A stretch of DNA of 33,415 nt from Deltaproteobacteria bacterium (GTDB lineage: Bacteria > Myxococcota_A > UBA9160 > SZUA-336): assembly GCA_004356455.1 (NCBI GenBank), contig SMWZ01000089.1, positions 1-33,415 of the forward strand, given 5' to 3'. A program made the position numbers and the translations under genes. Below are positions 1 to 8,045 of this stretch, in pieces; positions within the stretch are counted from its first letter, which is position 1, and the number at the start of each line of letters is the position of its first letter. The notes beneath the pieces are model-generated. The model did not search any database. It had not been told where the DNA came from and saw only the letters and a list, made by a program, of their open reading frames with translations.

Positions 1-1220
1 CACACCACCCCGTCCCCGTAGAACTCGAGCGTGCATCCGGGCGAACAGCCATCGCACTCTACGTCATTCCCGTCGTCACATTCCTCCGTGCCAAGGATCT
101 TCCCATCCCCGCAAATGGTGTTGCACAGGCTCGGCTCATCCGAGCACTCCCAGCCATCTTCGATCGGGCATGTATCGCCGCAGCCGTCCCCGTTCGCGGT
201 GTTCCCGTCGTCACATTCCTCCGCGTCACGGATCTTCCCATCACCGCAAATCGTGTTGCAAAGGCTCGGCTCATCCGAGCACTCCCAGCCATCTTCGATC
301 GGGCACGTATCGCTGCAGCCATCTCCGTTCGTTGTGTTCCCGTCGTCACACTCCTCGGGGAACTCAACCAGGCCGTTTCCGCAGACGTCCAGCTCGTCGA
401 CGGTGATGATCGCTGCATCCACCAAAGGTTCCGTGACGTCCTCGGCGACGTACTGTTGAGTCAAAAAGGAGAGGAAGGGAAAGCTAAGACCGCTGCCCGG
501 AAGGATCGCCCCCAGGTCCAGGCCCCTGCACTTCTCGCTGACGGCGCGCCTGATGTCGTCCCGGCACGACCCGCGCAGGAGCCGCTTGGGGTCGGGAATC
601 CCTCCCGTCACCCCGGCATCGCCCAGACAGGCGGCCTGCAGCTCTTCAGCGCTTGTCACCGTCTGCTCTTTGAGCTGCGTCCTCTTACACCGGCTGTACT
701 CGCGAATCATTGTGTACGCGCACCGGTTGGCCCGCTTGGCTAGCGCCTCCTGGCACCTCGACACTTGGCCGATGGGAAAGATCGAGGCATCCAGATCGGG
801 ACCTAAGAGCTCATGGACCAGCTCCAACATCAGAGCGATCGCTTCCTGATTCACCGTGTTCGGATCAGTTGAGCCGAAGTCCGGCTTCACCTCGCATTTG
901 TTCGCTGCGGCGGTGAGCGTCTTGGCCGCCGCTCTTGCGACCTTCCCTCTTCGGTCGCTGGTTGTACACTCCTCGATCGTCATATCCCCGAGGTTCTGTC
1001 TGGAACCGGCCCGGATGCAGATGACAACTTCTCTGCCCTGGGCCTTTGCAACATTCCGGAAACGCTTGTTGAGCTCGTTGATGCAGTTCTGCTGGTCTTT
1101 GCTCTGCACCTGGCCGCCTGCGAGCGCGCTCGCGAGACCGGGGGACAAGCTACCAAGCACCAGCAGCGCTCCCACCACCCTTGGAAGCGCTGGACCTCGT
1201 ACGTGGAACCATCCTGGCAC
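1..1220 (-). CDS. Secreted cysteine-rich protein with Myxococcus-type Cys-rich repeats, 3' end beyond the window
   Basis: An uninterrupted minus-strand frame runs off the left edge; 406 codons are visible. I chose the GTG at 1218-1220 because GAGGAG (plus-strand ctcctc at 1228-1233) lies seven bases upstream and the first ~33 residues form a signal peptide: Arg-containing n-region, hydrophobic VVGALLVLG core, ALA-type cleavage site. Residues ~45-245 are a helical region with scattered Cys pairs (for example NCINELNKRF and VVICIRAG). From residue 280 on come repeats of the type CGDGK...EECDDGN...GDGC...C..C, the Myxococcus cysteine-rich repeat (TIGR02232/DUF4215 type), which is common in secreted or surface proteins of myxobacteria and relatives. 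Function is unknown; an extracellular or surface-attached role is inferred. Small plus-strand frames over this stretch are shadows. Confidence 0.8.
   Translation of the reverse strand, partial: MPGWFHVRGPALPRVVGALLVLGSLSPGLASALAGGQVQSKDQQNCINELNKRFRNVAKAQGREVVICIRAGSRQNLGDMTIEECTTSDRRGKVARAAAKTLTAAANKCEVKPDFGSTDPNTVNQEAIALMLELVHELLGPDLDASIFPIGQVSRCQEALAKRANRCAYTMIREYSRCKRTQLKEQTVTSAEELQAACLGDAGVTGGIPDPKRLLRGSCRDDIRRAVSEKCRGLDLGAILPGSGLSFPFLSFLTQQYVAEDVTEPLVDAAIITVDELDVCGNGLVEFPEECDDGNTTNGDGCSDTCPIEDGWECSDEPSLCNTICGDGKIRDAEECDDGNTANGDGCGDTCPIEDGWECSDEPSLCNTICGDGKILGTEECDDGNDVECDGCSPGCTLEFYGDGVV
67..336. repeat. Two tandem 135-bp coding repeats (Cys-rich repeat units)
   Basis: The 14-mer ttcccgtcgtcaca recurs at 67, 202 and 337, a strict 135-bp (45-codon) period. 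Units 67-201 and 202-336 are nearly identical, including a shared long block around gctcggctcatccgagcac. A third, more diverged unit starts at 337. They encode the Cys-rich repeats of the secreted protein. Near-identity at the nucleotide level suggests recent duplication or gene conversion. Confidence 0.85.
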
Positions 1221-1366
1221 CGTGAACTCCTCGCTGGCCGCAGCGGGACCGCAGAGAGACTGCGGCCCGCCATCCAGAGTCGTGGCGCTGCGCTTCGATT
1301 CTACTACTAGCAGCGGCTGCGAGGTCAAGTAAATCGGCGCCCCCGGGGTGGGTAAGATGATCATAG

Positions 1367-1404
1367 GCCCCTCAGGGGCTTCGGAGGCGCCTGCCTGGGC
1401 AGGC
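1367..1404 (-). terminator. Possible GC-rich terminator hairpins
   Basis: Two adjacent inverted repeats: GCCCC-TCA-GGGGC at 1367-1379 and GCCTGC-CTGG-GCAGGC at 1389-1404. They lie downstream (minus sense) of the xthA/2OG-oxygenase run. Neither is followed by a clear T-tract, so termination is only a suggestion. Confidence 0.25.
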
Positions 1405-1471
1405 TCGCCTGTACCGGGCGCTCTCCCACGGGCCGCGGCTCGCGGTGCAGCCGCGTGTCCCCGACCAGCTC

Positions 1472-1757
1472 CTACGCCCGCGTGTCCAGATGAAAGGCCA
1501 GTGTGGCGCTCACCCCGCCCGAGTACAGGTCATACGCGGTTTTGGGGTCCCAGAAGCAGCATAGGGGGCGCAGAACTGACAGAAAGATCGGTAGAACGTT
1601 GAGTGTCAGGTCACGTTTACTATCGGGACGGCACCAGTCCTCTGCGCGCTCGTCCCAGGGGAAGTCACCGCGCAGATCCAGACCAAGGGCCTGGATCCGC
1701 TTCCATGGGCTCCAGAGCCCGGGCGGGACGCTAGCGAAGGTGGGGGAAGCTGGCCCC
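1472..1757 (-). pseudogene. Start-less coding-like remnant
   Basis: On the minus strand an open frame ends at TAG (1472-1474) and continues upstream into the 3' end of the 2OG oxygenase gene in another frame until a stop near 1820. I find no ATG, GTG or TTG start in it. The translation between the oxygenase stop and its own stop (~95 residues) is protein-like, with stretches such as GDFPWDERAEDWC and FWDPKTAYDLYSGG, and ends in AFHLDTRA. I do not recognise the family. It may be the 3' end of a decayed gene, a frameshifted gene, or chance in high-GC DNA. Confidence 0.3.
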
Positions 1758-2474
1758 TCAGCGGGCGTCGTGGAAGATGATGCCGAGGGCGTAGCGGGAG
1801 CCCCAGACGATGCGGCTCACGCCGTGGCGCATGTTGAGACGCAGCATGCCGCGCTTGCCCTGGGCGGGGCGTTCGGCACAGGGGAAGATCATGAGCTCGC
1901 CCTGAGCGACCGACATAGCTTCACCCCGAGACTGGGCGCGCGGGCGTTGCTCGAGCAGCAGGAACTCGCCCCCGCCGTAGTCGACCCCGGCTCGGCTCAA
2001 GACGGCGGTGATCTGTAGCGGAAAGGCGAGGTCGCCATACAGGTCCTGGTGTAGACAGTTGTAGCCCTGCGCCTCGTAGTGCAGCAGCAGCGGCGTGGGC
2101 CGTTTCTGGCCGCTTGCGTGGCAGCGGTCGAGGAAGCCCTGCAGGTTCGGGGGGTAGGAGGGCTCCCGCCCCAGGGCTTCCTGCCAGCGATTTGCAATGG
2201 GGACCAGATGGCGATAGGCGTGGGTGCGGAGCTCGTGCGCGACGCGCGGGAGCGGGTGGGCGAAGTAGGCGTAGTCGCCCCGGCCGAAGCGATAGCGCTC
2301 CATGTCGACGCGGCTGCGGAAGCGTCGGTCGTCGCCATAGAGGCCGATCAGGTTCTCGCACTCGTTGGCAGTGAGCAGTGGATGTGTCTTCGCATAGCCG
2401 AGCTCCCAGAGCGATCCCTCGAGCTGCTTCCAGTCGAGCTCGGCCAGGCGTTCGTGGATGCTCCTCGCACTCAT
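1758..2474 (-). CDS. 2-oxoglutarate/Fe(II)-dependent oxygenase family protein
   Basis: A 238-residue protein. The C-terminal half has the double-stranded beta-helix signature of Fe(II)/2-oxoglutarate dioxygenases: HQD (142-144, the HxD iron ligands) in CLHQDLYGDLAFP, the third ligand His in NMRHGVSRI, and a following Arg (GSRYALG) that would bind the 2-oxoglutarate carboxylate. The N-terminal part (LTANECENLIGLY) resembles the 'step into the active site' segment of prolyl-hydroxylase-like members. Substrate unknown; protein hydroxylation or small-molecule oxidation are both possible. The ATG lies 3 bp after the stop of the isocitrate-dehydrogenase-like gene, so translation is probably coupled, and no strong separate Shine-Dalgarno is visible. 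Confidence 0.8.
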   Translation of the reverse strand: MSARSIHERLAELDWKQLEGSLWELGYAKTHPLLTANECENLIGLYGDDRRFRSRVDMERYRFGRGDYAYFAHPLPRVAHELRTHAYRHLVPIANRWQEALGREPSYPPNLQGFLDRCHASGQKRPTPLLLHYEAQGYNCLHQDLYGDLAFPLQITAVLSRAGVDYGGGEFLLLEQRPRAQSRGEAMSVAQGELMIFPCAERPAQGKRGMLRLNMRHGVSRIVWGSRYALGIIFHDAR

Positions 2475-2477
2475 GGC

Positions 2478-3551
2478 TCAGAGGCGTTTCGCCACGGCCT
2501 GACAGAACTCGGTGGTGCTCGCGCGTCCGCCCTGATCGGGCGGGAGCACGCGACCCTCGGCGTAGACGGCTTCCACGGCTTGCACGAGTCGCTGGGCCGG
2601 CTCGTCGAAGCCCAGGTGCTCGAGCATCATCGCCGCCGAAAAGATCGTAGCCGTGGGGTTGATCCGGTTCTGGCCCGCGATGTCGGGCGCCGAGCCGTGG
2701 GCCGATTCGAAGTAGGCGTAGTCCTTGCCGTAGCAGCCGCTCGCCGCGAGACCGAGGCCGCCGATGAGACCCGCCGCCGCATCGGAGAGCAGGTCCCCAT
2801 ACAGGTTAGGAAGCAGCACCACGTCCAGCTCCTGGGGCGCGGCGATCAGACGCCGCGCGAAGTCGTCGACGATGAAGCTCTGGAACTCGAGCTCGGGGTA
2901 ATCGGTTGCAACCTCCTCCGTGACCTTGCGGAAGAGGCCATCGGTTTGGGGCAGCATGTTGTACTTGGTAGCGCAGGTAACGCGGCCGGGGTGGCCGCGC
3001 GCCTTGCGCAGGCGCGCCAGCTCGAAGGCAAAGCGGGCGACGCGCTCCGTGCCCATCGGTGTGATCAGCTTGAGCGCGAAGCGCCCGGGAGCCAGCTCCG
3101 CCAGGGGACGCTGCTCCGTGGTGCTCACGAGGTTGAGGGGAGAGAGCGCGTCCACGTCGCCCTCGATTCCGAGGTAGAGGTCCTCCAGGTTCTCGCGTAC
3201 GATCACGAAGTCGATCCCCTCGGGCCGGGCCAGGGGACTGCGGCAGCCCTTGAACCAGCGCGCGGGTCGCACGTTGGCGAAGGTGCGCTTGCCCCAGCGC
3301 AGGTAGCGCAGCGCCAGCGCGCTCTTACCGCTGGTCGAGCCGAAGAGCGTGGTGTCGGAGCTATCGATGGCCTCGCGCGCCTCCGCGGGAAAGATCGAGC
3401 CGTGCTGCGCCAGTCCCTCATCGCCCACAGGAGGACGCACCCAATCGATGGCAAGATCCAGCTGGTCAATGAGCTCCACCGTCGGGCGCATGGCCTCGGG
3501 CGCGGCATCCTCGCCCTCGATCACCACTATCCGTTTCCGTCGCTCGCTCAT
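2478..3551 (-). CDS. Isocitrate/isopropylmalate dehydrogenase family protein
   Basis: A 357-residue beta-decarboxylating dehydrogenase that would oxidise and decarboxylate a 2-hydroxyacid. Family landmarks in order: FANVRPARWFKG and VIVRENLEDLYLGIEG (substrate loop, more isocitrate-like than isopropylmalate-like), VDDFARR (metal-binding Asp), LLPNLYGDLLSDAAAG, and AHGSAPDIAGQNRINPTA, where the Asp after SAP points to NAD rather than NADP. The usual N-terminal GDGIGPE is replaced by EGEDAAPEA (residues 13-21), so the nucleotide/substrate loop is atypical and the exact substrate is open. The ATG at 3549-3551 has AAGGA about eight bases upstream. It sits 13 bp after xthA and 3 bp before the oxygenase. 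Confidence 0.85.
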   Translation of the reverse strand: MSERRKRIVVIEGEDAAPEAMRPTVELIDQLDLAIDWVRPPVGDEGLAQHGSIFPAEAREAIDSSDTTLFGSTSGKSALALRYLRWGKRTFANVRPARWFKGCRSPLARPEGIDFVIVRENLEDLYLGIEGDVDALSPLNLVSTTEQRPLAELAPGRFALKLITPMGTERVARFAFELARLRKARGHPGRVTCATKYNMLPQTDGLFRKVTEEVATDYPELEFQSFIVDDFARRLIAAPQELDVVLLPNLYGDLLSDAAAGLIGGLGLAASGCYGKDYAYFESAHGSAPDIAGQNRINPTATIFSAAMMLEHLGFDEPAQRLVQAVEAVYAEGRVLPPDQGGRASTTEFCQAVAKRL

Positions 3552-3564
3552 GCTCGGTCCTTGC

Positions 3565-4326
3565 CTAACGCAATTCCAGGCCGATGGGGCAGTGGTCGGA
3601 GCCCCGGACCTTGGGCTGGATGTATGCTTTCTTGAGCCGCCGTTTGAGCTCGGGATTGACGACGAAGTAATCGAGTCGCCAGCCGATGTTCCGCTCGCGT
3701 ACGCCGGCGCGATAGCTCCACCAGGTGTAGTGCCTGGGCTCTTCGCAGAAGTGGCGGAAACAATCCACGTACTCGTGCTTGATGAGTCGGTCCATCCAGG
3801 CGCGCTCCTGCGGCAGGAAGCCCGCGTTGTCTTGATTCTGCTTCGGGTTGCGCAGGTCGATCTCCTTGTGGGCGATATTGTAATCCCCGCATAGGACGAT
3901 GTTCTTGCCCTGGCGGCGAAGCCGGTTCAGAAAGCGCAGCATCGCGTTGCAGAACCGGAGCTTGTAGTCGAGTCGGCTGTGGTCGCGCTGGCTATTGGGA
4001 AAGTAAGCATTGATCAGTACGAAGCCGCGATACTCGCATACCAGCACGCGTCCTTCGCGATCGATCTCGCGGATCCCGATCCCCTCGCGCACCGCGAGCG
4101 GACGACGACGCGTATAGGTCACGACGCCGCTATAGCCGGGCCGTTCGGCTGAGTGCCAGTACGAGTGATAGCCGAGTGGGCGAACCAGCTTCTCGGCAAG
4201 CTGGCTGGCGTGCGCCTTGGTCTCCTGCAAGCAGACGATGTCGGGATCCTGCGATTTGAACCAGCGCAGAAAGCCGTTCTTGTGAACGGCTCGAATGCCA
4301 TTCACATTCCAGGAGAGGAGCTTCAT
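3565..4326 (-). CDS. xthA: Exodeoxyribonuclease III (AP endonuclease)
   Basis: A 253-residue member of the EEP nuclease superfamily that repairs abasic sites and 3'-blocked DNA ends in the cytoplasm. It starts canonically with MKLLSWNVNGIRA (metal/catalytic Asn), then VCLQETKA (metal-binding Glu), LINAYFPNSQ (catalytic Tyr), LCGDYNIAH (Asp/Asn pair), GWRLDYFVV and the C-terminal RGSDHCPIGLEL (catalytic Asp-His). Length is normal and all catalytic motifs are intact. The segment NPKQNQDNAGFLPQERAWM is typical of bacterial ExoA/XthA. AGGAG in the upstream sequence (plus-strand tcatAGGAGGC lies on the opposite side) does not help; the ATG is fixed by the family N terminus. It is first of a minus-strand trio, 57 bp downstream of the oxidoreductase gene, so read-through from that promoter is possible. 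Confidence 0.95.
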   Translation of the reverse strand: MKLLSWNVNGIRAVHKNGFLRWFKSQDPDIVCLQETKAHASQLAEKLVRPLGYHSYWHSAERPGYSGVVTYTRRRPLAVREGIGIREIDREGRVLVCEYRGFVLINAYFPNSQRDHSRLDYKLRFCNAMLRFLNRLRRQGKNIVLCGDYNIAHKEIDLRNPKQNQDNAGFLPQERAWMDRLIKHEYVDCFRHFCEEPRHYTWWSYRAGVRERNIGWRLDYFVVNPELKRRLKKAYIQPKVRGSDHCPIGLELR

Positions 4327-4383
4327 AGGAGGCGCGAGTCTGCGTCACGCCGTCGGGGGATGCAAACGCGCCCGGGCTATGGG

Positions 4384-7300
4384 CTAGGAGAAGGGGAGAG
4401 CGGCGAGCTTGGTCTGCACGAAGGCACGCACCTTTTCCGCCCGCTCGAGCTTGATGTTCTCGTAACCTCGAATGTTTTCCGCCGCTGCCGCGATCTCGAT
4501 CGCCGGCGGGAGATGCTCCGGCCGCGTGAGATTGGCCAGCCGGGCCAGAACCCTCGCGTACCAGTCGATTAGCGCCCACTCCTCCCGTCGCACCTGCGTG
4601 CGGCCGAACGGATCCAGGCGGGTGCCACGCAGTCGACGCAGCCAGACCAGAGCATGCAGCAGGAGCTCTATGCCGGGCCCGAATGAGAGCTTGCGCTTCA
4701 GCCCGAGCGCGCGCAGGAGCGGGGGGTGCAGGTGGTAGCGAAGCTTCAACTGCCGTCCTCGCCGCCGCTCGAGCCAGCGTCGGAAGGGCCCCCGCAGCTG
4801 CAGACGGGCCACCTCATACTCGTCCTTGTAAGCCATCAGCCGGTAGAGCTCGCGCGCGGCGGTGCGCGTGAGCTCCAGCGAGCCGGGATCGCCGCCGGCT
4901 TCGGCGCGCGCGACGCCGCAGATGATCCCCAGAAACCCTTGGGCGTAGCTCAGGTTCTGGTAGTCGACCAGGTCGAGCGCGAAGCCGGCGAGCTCGCGGC
5001 GCAGGGTCTCGAGCTCCGCCGACGGCGTGAAGAGCGAGAGCCTGGCCTCCAGCACCGCCCAGGGTGCGCCGAGCTCCGACGCGGCGCGCTCGGGCGAGCC
5101 CGTCTCACCGATGGACGGAGGCTGCGCGTCCAGCAGGACCAGGTCGACCAGGCCCGGGTCGGCGGCGACGGCGCGGCCCAGGCTCAGGGCCGCGAGGTTG
5201 GTCTCGACCGCCACGCCGCGATCGCGGATGGCCTGCTCGAGCGCGTGCAGTGAGAGCGGGAGCAGTCCGCGCTGGAACGCGGTCCCCAGCATCACCACGT
5301 TCGCGGCCAGGGCCTCTCCCAGCGCGGCCTCGGCCAGGGCCTCCGCGGGCAGCGCGACGAGCGAGCGCGTGCGTGAGCGCAGCTCGCCGATGAACTCGCC
5401 GATCTCGGGAATCGCTAGCCCGGGGTCCGAGACCATCTCGCCCGTCGGTACCAGCACCTCGTGCACGACCGCCCGCGTTCGCTCGCGGTTGAGTCTCCAG
5501 AGCGAGTCGCTGTCGCAGCTACTGATGGGATCGAAGGCCAGCAGCACATCCGCCGCGCCCCAGCTCACGCGTGGGCTTCCGCGCAGTGGCTCGCGTCCCA
5601 GCAGGCAATGCGAGACGACCTTGCCGCCGCGCTGCGCCAGTCCCGTTTGATCGAGGTGCAACGCGTACAGGCCGTCGATCTCGGCGGCGCGCATCAGCAT
5701 GGCGTTGGTGCTCACTACGCCCGTACTCCCGATGCCCACCAGGTAAATCTGGAAACGCTCACCTTCCCAGGCCGGCGGCTCCGGCTCGGGCAGCTGCTCG
5801 GGCATCCACTTCTCGCGCGCGAGCGTTGCTGCGGCGGGGCCCGACACGCTCACGAACGCGGGGCAGTCGCCCTCCAAGCAGGAACGGTCATCGCTGCACG
5901 AGCTCTGATGGATGCGCGTCTTGCGTCCCAGCAGCGTTGGAACCGGGCGCAGCGAGACGCAGGTGGATTTGCGGCCACAGTCCCCGCAGCCCTCGCATAC
6001 GTCCTGGTTGATCAGGATCTGCTCGGTGGGACGGGGCAGCAGGCCGCGGCGTTCGAGTCGCTGTTTCTGGTTGGCGCAGAGCTGATCGTAGATGAGTGCG
6101 GTCACGCCCGGCTCGCGGGCCAGCTCTGCCATGGCCTCTTCGTAGCGTTCGCGCGAGATACACTTTACGGAGTCATTGCCGCGGGCGAGTGCGAGCAGGG
6201 CGCGGTTGTCACTGACGGCAACGATCCGGCGCACACCGTCCGAGAGCAGGTCCCGCGCGATGTCCGCGATCGGCTTCTCGCCCACCGCGCGCTGACCGCC
6301 CGTCATGGCGATGGTGCCGTTGTAGAGCAGCTTGAAGGTCATCGTCACACCGGCCTCGACGCAGGCACGCACGGCCTGACGGCCGGAGTGGAAGTAGGTG
6401 CCGTCGCCCAGGTTCTGGAACAGATGCGGGGTGTCGACGAAGGACGAGAGGCCGATCCAGGACGAGCCCTCCGCGCCCATGGCCCCCACGAACTTCACCT
6501 CACGGTCCATCAGCAGCGCCATGGTGTGGCAGCCGATTCCCCCGCCGGCGACTGCGCCCTCGGGCAAACGGGTCGAGCTGCTGTGGGGGCAGCCGCTGCA
6601 GAAGACCGGGGGACGCGACGGTGCCTGCACGCGATGGGGCAGGGTGGTGGCCGCGCGCAGCTGTCCCGCGCGCGAGGACAGCTCGGGCTGGTTGAGCCGC
6701 TGTGCGAGATGCTCGCCCAGATCGAGCGCCAACGTCTCGGCGCTGACCTCGCTGTGACGCGCCAGCCATGGCTCGCCGCTCTCGTTGCGCTGACCCAGCA
6801 CCATCGGTCGGTCCACCGTGTTGAAGAGCGCGGAACGGATCTGGTCCTCGAGGAAGCCCCGGCGCTCGTCGACCACGATGACCTCGTCCAGTCCGTCCGC
6901 GAACTCGCCGAGGCGACGTGGCTCGATCGGGTAGAGCAGCTCCATCTTGAGTAGGCGGATTCCCAGCGCCGCGAGCCTGGAGTCGTCGATTCCCAGGAGC
7001 TCCAGGGTCGTCTCGAGCTCGCGATAGAGCCGTCCGCTCGCCACCAGGCCGATGCGGTCACGAGGGTGCTGCTGGGTAATCGGGTTCATCCCGTTCTCGA
7101 AGGCGTAGCGGCAAACGGCCTCCAGGCGTTCGTAGAGGATCCGCTCCTCGATCCGGTTCACGTGCGGTGGCAGCAAGCGTGTATCGAGCTGCTTCTGAAA
7201 GCTCTCCCCGCGCACCTGGAACTTGGGCAGCTCGACCGGCCCGGTCTCGCCTGCGAGATCCAGGATGGCGCCGCCATCCGCGACGTCGGCCACCAGCTTC

Positions 7301-7905
7301 AGGCCGACCCACACGCCGGCGTAGCGCGAGAGGGCGAAGCCGTGCAGGCCCAGCGCCAGCACCTCGCCGGCATCGGCGGGTGCGAGCAGGGGCACCATCG
7401 CATGGGCGAAGGCGTGCTCGCTGTGGCTCGGCAGGGAGGAGCTCTTGCAGCAGGGATCGTCGCCCACCACCGCGAGCGCTCCGCCGAAGCGCGCGGTGCC
7501 GATGAAGTTGGCATGGCGTAGCACGTCCAGCGAGCGGTCGAGCCCCGGCGCCTTGCCGTACCAGATGCCGATCACGCCGTCGTAGCGCGAGTGCGGAAAG
7601 AGATCGATCAGCTGGGTTCCCGCGACCGTACCCAGCGCCAGCTCCTCGTTCAAACCGGGGACGAAGTGCACGTCTTCGACCTCGAGCAGGCTCTTCACGC
7701 GCCCGAGCTCCTGGTCGAAGCCCGCTAACGGTGAGCCCGGGTAGCCCGAGATCAAAGCGCCGATGCGCTGGCCGGCCGCACGGTCGCGGCGCAGCTGCTC
7801 GAGGGGCAAGCGCACGAGCGCCTGCAATCCCGTCAAGTGCACCCGCCCCTGGGTCTGGGTGTAGCGTTCGCTGAGGGGCGGGGGATCGGACTTGGCTGCC
7901 GGCAT
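4384..7905 (-). CDS. Fused indolepyruvate (2-oxoacid):ferredoxin oxidoreductase
   Basis: A 1173-residue single-chain enzyme that oxidatively decarboxylates a 2-oxoacid to the acyl-CoA and reduces ferredoxin. The N-terminal alpha-type domain contains ISGYPGSPLAGFD. Further on come FCSGCPHSSSTRLPEG, the TPP-binding region (GAMGAEGSSWIGL, QNLGDGTYFHSG, LLYNGTIAMTGGQ), an iron-sulfur segment (INQDVCEGCGDCGRKSTC ... SSCSDDRSCLEGDC), the gamma-type domain (LVGIGSTGVVSTNAML ... QTGLAQRGGKVVSHCLLG), and a long C-terminal region typical of the fused aerobic IorAB form. I took the ATG at 7903-7905 (GAGGAAG just upstream); an upstream in-frame ATG at 7983 lies inside the KstR-like operator. The operator suggests control with the sterol genes. 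The physiological 2-oxoacid is unknown. Confidence 0.88.
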   Translation of the reverse strand: MPAAKSDPPPLSERYTQTQGRVHLTGLQALVRLPLEQLRRDRAAGQRIGALISGYPGSPLAGFDQELGRVKSLLEVEDVHFVPGLNEELALGTVAGTQLIDLFPHSRYDGVIGIWYGKAPGLDRSLDVLRHANFIGTARFGGALAVVGDDPCCKSSSLPSHSEHAFAHAMVPLLAPADAGEVLALGLHGFALSRYAGVWVGLKLVADVADGGAILDLAGETGPVELPKFQVRGESFQKQLDTRLLPPHVNRIEERILYERLEAVCRYAFENGMNPITQQHPRDRIGLVASGRLYRELETTLELLGIDDSRLAALGIRLLKMELLYPIEPRRLGEFADGLDEVIVVDERRGFLEDQIRSALFNTVDRPMVLGQRNESGEPWLARHSEVSAETLALDLGEHLAQRLNQPELSSRAGQLRAATTLPHRVQAPSRPPVFCSGCPHSSSTRLPEGAVAGGGIGCHTMALLMDREVKFVGAMGAEGSSWIGLSSFVDTPHLFQNLGDGTYFHSGRQAVRACVEAGVTMTFKLLYNGTIAMTGGQRAVGEKPIADIARDLLSDGVRRIVAVSDNRALLALARGNDSVKCISRERYEEAMAELAREPGVTALIYDQLCANQKQRLERRGLLPRPTEQILINQDVCEGCGDCGRKSTCVSLRPVPTLLGRKTRIHQSSCSDDRSCLEGDCPAFVSVSGPAAATLAREKWMPEQLPEPEPPAWEGERFQIYLVGIGSTGVVSTNAMLMRAAEIDGLYALHLDQTGLAQRGGKVVSHCLLGREPLRGSPRVSWGAADVLLAFDPISSCDSDSLWRLNRERTRAVVHEVLVPTGEMVSDPGLAIPEIGEFIGELRSRTRSLVALPAEALAEAALGEALAANVVMLGTAFQRGLLPLSLHALEQAIRDRGVAVETNLAALSLGRAVAADPGLVDLVLLDAQPPSIGETGSPERAASELGAPWAVLEARLSLFTPSAELETLRRELAGFALDLVDYQNLSYAQGFLGIICGVARAEAGGDPGSLELTRTAARELYRLMAYKDEYEVARLQLRGPFRRWLERRRGRQLKLRYHLHPPLLRALGLKRKLSFGPGIELLLHALVWLRRLRGTRLDPFGRTQVRREEWALIDWYARVLARLANLTRPEHLPPAIEIAAAAENIRGYENIKLERAEKVRAFVQTKLAALPFS

Positions 7906-7967
7906 CTTCCTCGTATCGACTGCGTGAGGGGAGGGACTTAGGCGAGAGCTTCCACTGGAGTCGCGGA

Positions 7968-7983
7968 TTGAAACGTGTTTCAA
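7968..7983. promoter_or_regulatory. KstR-like operator (box 1)
   Basis: Perfect inverted repeat TTGAAAC-GT-GTTTCAA. Its core TGAAACGTGTTTCA (7969-7982) matches the actinobacterial KstR consensus TNNAACNNGTTNNA at every defined base. It lies midway between the divergent starts of the oxidoreductase (7905) and the first DUF35 gene (8046), about 63 bp from each, and so could control both. Confidence 0.85.
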
Positions 7984-8045
7984 TACGGGCTTGCCGGCGG
8001 CCGGATGGGGCCGCTCGGGCTTCGAGACTCCGAGGAGGAAGAGGT

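Larger units (their letters stand above)
1221..1757. other. Stretch without a confident gene (537 bp)
   Basis: No frame here has both a plausible start with a ribosome-binding site and family resemblance. It holds the ribosome-binding site and presumably the promoter of the secreted Cys-rich gene, two GC-rich hairpins near 1367-1404, and on the minus strand (about 1472-1757) a start-less coding-like stretch listed separately. The frame of the Cys-rich gene stays open up to an ATG at 1362-1364, but the added residues look unlike a signal peptide and that ATG was not chosen. Confidence 0.6.

Noticed and set aside
67..336. CRISPR-like or mobile repeat
   Set aside because: The 135-bp units are in-frame coding repeats with no spacers; they encode Cys-rich protein repeats.
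31..1332. Several plus-strand open frames at the left end
   Set aside because: Low-complexity Ser/Pro- or Arg-rich translations that are mirror images of the minus-strand Cys-rich gene, which runs uninterrupted through the whole stretch.
2079..3635. Long antisense open frame (518 codons); similar ones at 5461-6954, 9573-11246, 13318-14769, 20573-22204
   Set aside because: They lie opposite well-supported genes, have no recognisable motifs, and are expected from third-position GC bias.
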